Assembly: GCA_015488935.1 (NCBI GenBank)
Contig: WFMU01000135.1
Coordinates: 1-12,752 of the forward strand
DNA length: 12,752 bases
Direction of reading: 5' to 3'
Origin: Flavobacteriaceae bacterium
GTDB lineage: Bacteria > Bacteroidota > Bacteroidia > Flavobacteriales > Flavobacteriaceae
Shown: one piece after another, positions 7,646 through 12,752 of the stretch
Layout of the letters: the number at the start of each line of letters is the position of its first letter
Position numbering within the stretch: the stretch's first letter is position 1
Notes under the pieces: generated by a model
Told to the model about the DNA's origin: nothing
Seen by the model: the letters and a program-made list of their open reading frames with translations, nothing else
Databases searched by the model: none
Program-made: the position numbers and the translations under genes

Positions 7646-9847
7646 ATGAGAAAAACAATACTTTTATTATTATTACTATCATTAACCATAAATAACTTTG
7701 CACAACCAGCAAATGATACCTGTGCCAATGCCCAAGTAATTACAGTTACTACTGCAAGTAATACCAATATTACTTTTGATACTGCAACAGCCGTTTCTAA
7801 CAACGAAGTTGGCTGTTCTGGAACCACAGCCGCCGATTATGTCGATGTATGGTACGAATTTACCATGCCTGTAAATGGAAATGTTTTTGTAGATGGTAGC
7901 ATTGCTTGGAATAAATTCCAGCTATTAGACACTTGCAATGGTACCGAATTATTTTGTATTACTGGCAGTGGATTCTTCTACAATCTTACCGCAGGAACTA
8001 CCTACAAACTAAGAGTGTATCGAGAGACAAACAGTGCAACAAACAGTTATCAAGATTTTAATATACAAGCCTACGATTTACTATCAAACGATAATTGTGC
8101 AAACGCAGAGCCTATTACAATATCTACAGCAACTGCACTTACTGTAAATTTTGAATTAGGAGGAGCGCAACCTGTAAATGAAATTAATTGTGCCAATACT
8201 TTTGCAAGAGATTACGTATCGGCTTGGTACGAATTTACCATGCCTGTAAATGGGAATGTTTATGTAGATGCCTCTATTGCATGGAACCGTTTTCAACTAC
8301 TTGATACCTGTAATGGAACAGAATTATTCTGTTTTAATGGCGATGGTGTTTTTTCTGGATTAACAGCTGGAACAACCTATAAACTAAGACTATATAGATA
8401 CGATAATTATGCAACATCATCCTATAAAAGTTTTACCATACAAGCCTTTACACAAGTTACAAACGATACTTGTGCTACAGCTGAAGTATTAGCCGTTGCC
8501 ACAGCAAACGCATTAACAGTTCCTTTTGAATTAAGAGCAGCAGCTTCAAATAACGAAATGGGTTGTTCTGGAACTTCACCAACATTATATTCCGATGTTT
8601 GGTACGAATTTACCATGCCTGTAAATGGAAATGTTTATGTAGATGGAAGTATTTCTTGGAATAGATTTCAATTATTAGACGCTTGTAATGGTAACGAACT
8701 ATTCTGCTTATCTAACGATGGTTATTTTTATAATTTAACAGCAGGTACAACATATAAGTTACGTGTTTTTAGACAAAATAGCCAAGTACCTTCTAGTTAT
8801 CGAGAGTTTACCATACAGGCATTTAGTCAAGCAACAAATGACGATTGTGCTAATGCTGAAACCATTTCTGTAACCACTGCATCTGCAACAGATGTTTCTT
8901 TTGAATTAAGAGGTGCACAAAATCATACAGAAGAAGGTTGCTCTGGCTCTTCTACTGCAGATTACATGGATTTATGGTACGAATTTACCATGCCTGTAAA
9001 CGGAAATGTCCTTATTGATGGTAGTATTCCATGGAATAAATTTCAAATTTTAGACGCTTGTAATGGCAACGAGTTACTTTGTACTGGCAATACAGGAATT
9101 GCTTATGCCTTAGTTGCCGGAAACACTTACAAATTAAGAGTTTATAGAGCAACTGGTAGTGCCGCTAGTACCTATCGTAGTTTTAGTATTCAAGCATTTC
9201 CACAAATTGCAAACGACGATTGTGCCAATGCAGAAACCATTACGCTTGTTGCAGGAACATCTGTAAATACTAATTTTGAATTGGTTGGTGCACAATCTAA
9301 TATCGAAGCTGGTTGTGCTGGAGATACACCAGCAAACTATCACGATGCTTGGTACGAATTTACCATGCCTACACAAGGAAACATTTTTGTAAATGGTTTT
9401 CTTAACTGGAATAAATTTCAATTATTCGATGCCTGTAATGGTAACGAATTATATTGTTTTTCAAATGCTGGTTATTTTAATAATTTAACTTCTGGTACAA
9501 CCTACAAATTGCGTGTGTATAGAACCAATATTTATGCACCAGCTGCATTTAGAAGATTTACTTTAAACTTAACAAGCACCTTAGCTACTGAAGATAATTC
9601 CTTTTTAAAAGAGAATTTAATTGTACAAAATACAAACAATCGTAGCGTTAAAATTATTTCCAGAAATGGTAAACTTGTTAAAAAAATAAGTTTTTATTCT
9701 ATTTTAGGTAAAAAAATAATAGATAATACGCCAAATCAATCAGAATTTGAAATAGCAACTCCAAATATAAAATCTGGTAGTGTCATATTCGTTAAAGCGC
9801 AACTAGAAAATAATAAAGTAATTAGCACTAAATTTTTATATCAGTAG
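7646..9847 (+). CDS. Secreted five-repeat protein with T9SS C-terminal sorting domain, 733 aa
   Basis: Signal peptide 1-20 (LLLLLLSL core, ending FAQ) is followed by five tandem domains starting at N23, N148, N273, N398 and N523. Each is exactly 125 residues long. Each domain reads 'ND.CA.AE.I', then a Cys near residue 35 of the repeat, 'WYEFTMP', 'NKFQLLD.CNG.EL.C', 'AGTTYKLRVYR' and a closing 'SF.IQAF'. This looks like the beta-sandwich PPC-like domains repeated in many flavobacterial secreted proteins, but I could not confirm the family. Every repeat carries four cysteines in the same places (20 in all, none elsewhere), suggesting two disulphides per domain outside the cytoplasm. Residues about 648-733 are a T9SS sorting domain ('KISFYSILGKKI', 'SGSVIFVKAQLENNKV'), nearer to type C than type A to my eye. 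No protease or glycosidase motif is visible. It lies 32 bp after the second fibre gene; a surface adhesin is my best guess. Confidence 0.85.
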   Translation: MRKTILLLLLLSLTINNFAQPANDTCANAQVITVTTASNTNITFDTATAVSNNEVGCSGTTAADYVDVWYEFTMPVNGNVFVDGSIAWNKFQLLDTCNGTELFCITGSGFFYNLTAGTTYKLRVYRETNSATNSYQDFNIQAYDLLSNDNCANAEPITISTATALTVNFELGGAQPVNEINCANTFARDYVSAWYEFTMPVNGNVYVDASIAWNRFQLLDTCNGTELFCFNGDGVFSGLTAGTTYKLRLYRYDNYATSSYKSFTIQAFTQVTNDTCATAEVLAVATANALTVPFELRAAASNNEMGCSGTSPTLYSDVWYEFTMPVNGNVYVDGSISWNRFQLLDACNGNELFCLSNDGYFYNLTAGTTYKLRVFRQNSQVPSSYREFTIQAFSQATNDDCANAETISVTTASATDVSFELRGAQNHTEEGCSGSSTADYMDLWYEFTMPVNGNVLIDGSIPWNKFQILDACNGNELLCTGNTGIAYALVAGNTYKLRVYRATGSAASTYRSFSIQAFPQIANDDCANAETITLVAGTSVNTNFELVGAQSNIEAGCAGDTPANYHDAWYEFTMPTQGNIFVNGFLNWNKFQLFDACNGNELYCFSNAGYFNNLTSGTTYKLRVYRTNIYAPAAFRRFTLNLTSTLATEDNSFLKENLIVQNTNNRSVKIISRNGKLVKKISFYSILGKKIIDNTPNQSEFEIATPNIKSGSVIFVKAQLENNKVISTKFLYQ
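7712..9586 (+). repeat. Five tandem 375-bp in-frame repeats
   Basis: The repeats start at 7712, 8087, 8462, 8837 and 9212, with no insertion or deletion between any of them. Divergence is moderate overall, but a 21-base block encoding WYEFTMP is identical in all five copies (starting at 7850, 8225, 8600, 8975 and 9350). In the first four copies the next residues, VNGN, are also conserved. The fifth copy differs most: it has TQ in place of VN after WYEFTMP and a changed C-terminal strand before the sorting domain, as is usual for the terminal member of an array. Confidence 0.92.
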
Positions 9848-9875
9848 ATATAAAAATTAGAAAAAATCTTGATGT

Positions 9876-9942
9876 CAATTCGGGTAGAGTTCCTAAAAAG
9901 AATGTTTTTAAAACAAAATACTTTTGGACTTTACTCGAATTG
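9876..9942 (+). terminator. Long imperfect hairpin between convergent genes, likely terminator
   Basis: The left arm 9876-9893 pairs with the right arm 9926-9942, giving 17 pairs with one bulged base. Two of the pairs are G.U wobbles when read as + strand RNA. An inner five-pair stem (9896-9900 with 9921-9925) extends it, leaving a loop of about 20 bases at 9901-9920. A short U-rich tract (9943-9950) follows. In - strand RNA the two wobbles become C/A mismatches, so the structure favours the + transcript that ends with the five-repeat protein gene, although it may also stop transcription from ctaA. The rest of the gap (9848-9979) holds nothing else I can identify. Confidence 0.6.
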
Positions 9943-9979
9943 TCTTTTCTATAAAAATTCTCGTTAAATAAGTGTGACT

Positions 9980-11047
9980 TTAAGACAAGCTCTCGTCTAA
10001 AGAAGTTGCGTTTCTAAAAAAGAAAATGGTAGTTAAAATACTCACTAAAAATACCAAAGCACCAAACTGATGTAAAACACCCAACGCTACAGGTACACTA
10101 TACAAAATGGTAAAAACACCCAACAAAAATTGCACACTAATAGCAATAATTAAAAAGCGAATGGCATTTTTTTGGTAAATAGACAAAAAACTTTTTAAGG
10201 ATTTTGCAACAATATAAAACACTAATAACAATACTATTACAGCAACCCAACGATGTATAAATTGGATGGTATAAGGACTTTCAATCAAGGAAATAAATCC
10301 AGTTTCTTGAAAGGTTTCTTTTATTATACGAGGCATCCACTCCACTCCCATTTTTGGATAGGTTGGATATAATTTCCCTGCTTTTAAACCTGCCATAAAT
10401 GCGCCATAAATGATTTGTAAACTTGTAAAGAACAATAAAATTCTAGACCATTTAAAAATTTGCTTTGTTTCTTTAGTAGGAATTTCTTTTTTTGGAAATA
10501 ATAAATCCAGAGCAATCCAATAAATATACGAAAATAAGAGTAATGCTAAAACCAAATGTGTTGCCAATCTAAAATGACTTACATTTGGGTTATCTACCAA
10601 GCCACTTTTTACCATATACCAACCAACCAGACCTTGTAAACCGCCAAGTAAAAAAATAACGATTAGGTTATTACGCAATTTTTTGGTTTTAATTTTCTTT
10701 TTTATAACAAAGTAAAGAAATGGTATTAAGAATACAAAGCCTATTATTCTACCAATAAGTCGATGTAAATATTCCCAAAAAAAGATGTCTTTAAATTCAT
10801 CTAAGGTAAAATGATAATTCTTTTTTATGTACTCTGGCGAGGTTTTATATTTGGTAAATTCTTCTTGCCATTGGGTTTCATTTAGCGGAGGAATGGTTCC
10901 TGTAACGGGTTTCCATGTTACCATAGAAAGTCCAGAATGTGTTAATCTTGTAATTCCGCCAATGAATACCATAGTTGCTACTAAGGCACAACCTATTAAT
11001 AACCATTTGGCAATTTGCTTGTCATTTTTAGAAATAGAGTTTATCAC
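9980..11047 (-). CDS. ctaA: Haem A synthase, CtaA/COX15 family, 355 aa
   Basis: This inner-membrane enzyme oxidises the C8 methyl of haem O to a formyl group, giving haem A for cytochrome c oxidase. About eight membrane segments can be read (near 13-31, 97-116, 127-146, 161-183, 200-219, 262-281, 294-315, 321-344), arranged as two four-helix halves. Family landmarks are 'GGITRLTHSGLSMV' near the first helix with 'WKPVTGTIPP', 'EYLHRLIGR' (H95), 'RLATH' (H164), 'FIHRW' (H265) and 'VLHQFGA' (H326). These four histidines match the haem-ligand positions of the family. The length is normal for the longer COX15-like type. The start is GTG at 11047-11045, immediately after the lptB TAA, because the first in-frame ATG (M26) would remove most of helix 1. 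It is therefore probably co-transcribed with lptB and translated by reinitiation. No functional link between the two genes is obvious. Confidence 0.93.
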   Translation of the reverse strand: MINSISKNDKQIAKWLLIGCALVATMVFIGGITRLTHSGLSMVTWKPVTGTIPPLNETQWQEEFTKYKTSPEYIKKNYHFTLDEFKDIFFWEYLHRLIGRIIGFVFLIPFLYFVIKKKIKTKKLRNNLIVIFLLGGLQGLVGWYMVKSGLVDNPNVSHFRLATHLVLALLLFSYIYWIALDLLFPKKEIPTKETKQIFKWSRILLFFTSLQIIYGAFMAGLKAGKLYPTYPKMGVEWMPRIIKETFQETGFISLIESPYTIQFIHRWVAVIVLLLVFYIVAKSLKSFLSIYQKNAIRFLIIAISVQFLLGVFTILYSVPVALGVLHQFGALVFLVSILTTIFFFRNATSLDESLS

Positions 11048-11785
11048 TTAGTCGAATTTTTTTTCTTTTAATTCAAAATCTTTTCCAAGATATACTTTTC
11101 GCACCATTTCATCGGCGGCTAATTCTTTTGGTGTTCCTTCTTTTAAAATACCACCTTCAAACATCAAATAGGTTCTATCTGTAATGGCAAGTGTAGCTTG
11201 TACATCGTGATCGGTAATTAAAATTCCGATATTTCTATTTTTTAATTGTGCTACAATGGTTTGGATGTCGTGCACTGCAATTGGGTCAACACCTGCAAAG
11301 GGTTCATCTAATAAAATAAATTTGGGGTCAGAAGCCAAGCAACGTGCAATTTCGGTTCTTCTACGCTCTCCTCCAGAAAGTAGGTCGCCTCTATTTTTGC
11401 GTACGTGCCCTAAGCTAAATTCTTCGATTAGGGATTCTAATTTTATCTTTTGTTCTTTTTTAGAAAGGTTTGTAAATTGCAATATGGATAATATATTGTC
11501 TTCTACCGATAATTTTCGGAATACCGATGCTTCTTGTGCCAAATAGCCTACTCCTTTTTGTGCTCTTTTATACATGGAATCTTTGGTAATTTCTTCATCG
11601 TCTAAAAATATTCGTCCAGCATTTGGTTTAATCATTCCTACAATCATATAAAACGATGTGGTTTTTCCTGCACCATTTGGACCTAGTAATCCAATAATTT
11701 CTCCTTGTTCTACGGCAACTGATATTCCTTTAACCACTTTTCGTTTTCCATAAATTTTTTCAATATTTTCGGCTCTTAAAATCAT
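11048..11785 (-). CDS. lptB: LPS export ABC transporter ATP-binding protein LptB, 245 aa
   Basis: This is the cytoplasmic ATPase of the LptB2FG complex, which extracts lipopolysaccharide from the inner membrane and pushes it along the Lpt bridge to the outer membrane. All ABC motifs are intact: Walker A 'GPNGAGKT' (35-42), Q-loop Q84 in 'YLAQEASVF', signature 'LSGGE' (136-140), Walker B 'FILLDEP' (156-162), D-loop 'GVDP' (165-168) and switch H193 in 'ITDHDV'. The signature extension '[11 protein letters not shown]' and the '[15 protein letters not shown]' region are characteristic of LptB rather than of amino-acid transporter ATPases. The length is standard. The ATG at 11785 gives the usual short N-terminus. 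A promoter-like element lies just upstream, and the stop abuts the ctaA start. Confidence 0.95.
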   Translation of the reverse strand: MILRAENIEKIYGKRKVVKGISVAVEQGEIIGLLGPNGAGKTTSFYMIVGMIKPNAGRIFLDDEEITKDSMYKRAQKGVGYLAQEASVFRKLSVEDNILSILQFTNLSKKEQKIKLESLIEEFSLGHVRKNRGDLLSGGERRRTEIARCLASDPKFILLDEPFAGVDPIAVHDIQTIVAQLKNRNIGILITDHDVQATLAITDRTYLMFEGGILKEGTPKELAADEMVRKVYLGKDFELKEKKFD

Positions 11786-11808
11786 TTATTCCTTTATTTG
11801 GTTTTTTA

Positions 11809-11816
11809 CAAAGATA
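11809..11816 (-). promoter_or_regulatory. lptB: Bacteroidota -7 element TATCTTTG upstream of lptB
   Basis: Read on the - strand, these bases match the Bacteroidota primary sigma-factor -7 consensus TAnnTTTG exactly. They lie 23 bases upstream of the lptB ATG, leaving a short A-rich leader. A clear -33 TTTG is not visible at the expected 17-23 base spacing (there is only TTTC/TTTA), so strength is uncertain. The element sits in the 129-bp gap between tatC and lptB, where a separate promoter would be expected. Confidence 0.6.
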
Positions 11817-11823
11817 CATAAAG

Positions 11824-11834
11824 ACAACGGTTGT
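11824..11834. promoter_or_regulatory. Small palindrome next to the lptB promoter, possible operator
   Basis: ACAAC and GTTGT flank a single central base, forming an 11-base perfect dyad. It lies 7 bases upstream of the TATCTTTG element, inside the region RNA polymerase would cover. The position would suit a repressor site, but dyads of this length arise by chance in AT-rich gaps, and no regulator gene is present in the window. Confidence 0.25.
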
Positions 11835-11914
11835 AAAGAAATCTTATGCTAAATTTGCGTTAAAATATATTTTTGTAGTAATTGTTTTTCAGACAAAATA
11901 CTTCATTACATCAT

Positions 11915-12739
11915 TTATTTAACTGTTATTTTCTTTGCTTTTTTCTTTTCATTTTTTAGTACTCTTGCCGAAATAAAAATACTTACTTCGTAAAGGATAA
12001 GCATTGGTATTGCTACAATTATTTGACTTATTATATCTGGTGGTGTTATTATTGCTGCCAATAGTAATACTAGTATTAATGCATACTTTCTATATTTCTT
12101 TAAAAAATCTGGTGTTATTAATCCCATTTTAGATAAAAAATAGATAATAATTGGTAATTCAAATATCATTCCTGATGCCAAAACAGATGCTTTTAACAAA
12201 CCGATATAGGAGCTTAAATCGATATTGTTTCTTACTTCTTTTGCTACGGTATAACTACCTAAAAAATTAACGGATAATGGTGTGATGATATAGTATCCAA
12301 ATAATATTCCTAAAAAAAACAGGAAGGAGGAAATCACAATAAATGTTGCTGCGCCTTTTTGTTCTTTTTCGTATAGTGCTGGTTTTATAAATTTCCATAT
12401 TTCCCAAATTATAAATGGAAATGCCATAACAAATCCAGCAGCAATAGAGGTCCAAATATGTGCAGAAAACTGACCTGCCATAGTTCTACTTTGTACTACA
12501 AAAGGAATTTCATCGACACATAATCCTTCTGTTCCGAAGCTTTTGGATAGATTACACATAAAGCGATAGGTCCAAAAATTGATATTTTTTGGTGCTAATA
12601 TTATTTTATTAAAGATAAAGTCTTTCATCATAAAAGCAATAATTCCAAACACAAAAATTGCTGCGCTTGATCGTATTAGCATCCAGCGCAATTCTTCTAA
12701 ATGATCTAAAAAAGACATTTCTTTTTGTGGTGTACTCAT
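11915..12739 (-). CDS. tatC: Sec-independent protein translocase TatC, 274 aa
   Basis: TatC is the inner-membrane receptor of the twin-arginine pathway; it recognises RR signal peptides on folded proteins. Six membrane segments can be read (near 20-38, 94-117, 131-153, 183-203, 217-232, 237-256). Family landmarks are 'DHLEELR' at the cytoplasmic N-terminus (12-18, with E16 matching the signal-binding Glu of E. coli TatC), 'KPALYEKE' (119-126, E126 matching E103), 'FELP' (193-196) and 'TPPD' (232-235). A longer first periplasmic loop (about 45-93) holds two cysteines, C62 and C74, which could form a disulphide; I regard this as a lineage feature, not damage. The Lys-rich C-terminal tail is cytoplasmic. 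The ATG at 12739 is preceded by an A-rich leader. A TAA within the 13 bases upstream may be the stop of a preceding gene, but too little is present to tell. No tatA or tatB gene is in the window. Confidence 0.95.
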   Translation of the reverse strand: MSTPQKEMSFLDHLEELRWMLIRSSAAIFVFGIIAFMMKDFIFNKIILAPKNINFWTYRFMCNLSKSFGTEGLCVDEIPFVVQSRTMAGQFSAHIWTSIAAGFVMAFPFIIWEIWKFIKPALYEKEQKGAATFIVISSFLFFLGILFGYYIITPLSVNFLGSYTVAKEVRNNIDLSSYIGLLKASVLASGMIFELPIIIYFLSKMGLITPDFLKKYRKYALILVLLLAAIITPPDIISQIIVAIPMLILYEVSIFISARVLKNEKKKAKKITVK

Positions 12740-12752
12740 TGTTTTTATTTAG

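Noticed and set aside
7712..9586. Regular repeat that could be mistaken for a CRISPR or satellite array
   Set aside because: The period is 375 bp, in frame and protein-coding with diverged copies, so it is a domain repeat.
10827..11546. Short + strand open frames across ctaA and lptB
   Set aside because: They are antisense shadows of two well-supported genes, with no recognisable motif or upstream element.
11862..11873. 12-base palindrome AAAATATATTTT after tatC
   Set aside because: It is made only of A and T, is weakly stable and lacks a loop, so it is not convincing as a terminator or operator.
11850..11875. Two TAnnTTTG matches on the + strand (11850-11857 and 11868-11875)
   Set aside because: There is no + strand gene downstream of them, and such matches are frequent by chance in AT-rich gaps.

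Overview
The window is AT-rich and has the marks of a member of the Bacteroidota, most likely a marine Flavobacteriaceae. These marks are A/T-rich leaders without Shine-Dalgarno sequences, secreted proteins whose signal peptides end in ...AQ, type IX secretion (T9SS) C-terminal domains, and a TAnnTTTG-type promoter element. No gap between genes exceeds about 135 bp. I see no tRNA, rRNA, transposase, integrase or CRISPR array.

Left and middle (1-9847, all + strand): a tightly packed run of genes for exported proteins, with gaps of 17-40 bp. In order they are: (1) the last 41 residues of a protein ending in a T9SS type A-like sorting domain; (2) a 251-residue predicted outer-membrane beta-barrel protein; (3) and (4) two very large secreted fibre-like proteins (1153 and 1061 residues), each with a signal peptide, a shared N-terminal motif, beta-rich repeat modules and a C-terminal Peptidase_S74 intramolecular chaperone ending in a coiled coil; (5) a 733-residue protein made of five tandem repeats of exactly 125 residues with four cysteines each, followed by a T9SS-type C-terminal domain. 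The spacing and shared orientation suggest one operon that starts upstream of the window. I infer that it builds cell-surface adhesive or fibrous material; its true function is not known to me.

A 132-bp gap with a long hairpin (9876-9942) separates this run from convergent genes on the - strand.

Right (9980-12739, all - strand) is housekeeping: tatC (twin-arginine translocase), lptB (LPS export ATPase) and ctaA (haem A synthase). ctaA begins with GTG directly after the lptB stop codon. lptB has its own likely promoter in the 129-bp gap after tatC.

The least explained part is the fibre/repeat cluster. It has two S74 proteins of different chaperone subtype side by side, shared and shuffled modules, a perfectly in-register five-fold repeat protein, and no visible route by which the two fibre proteins would cross the outer membrane.
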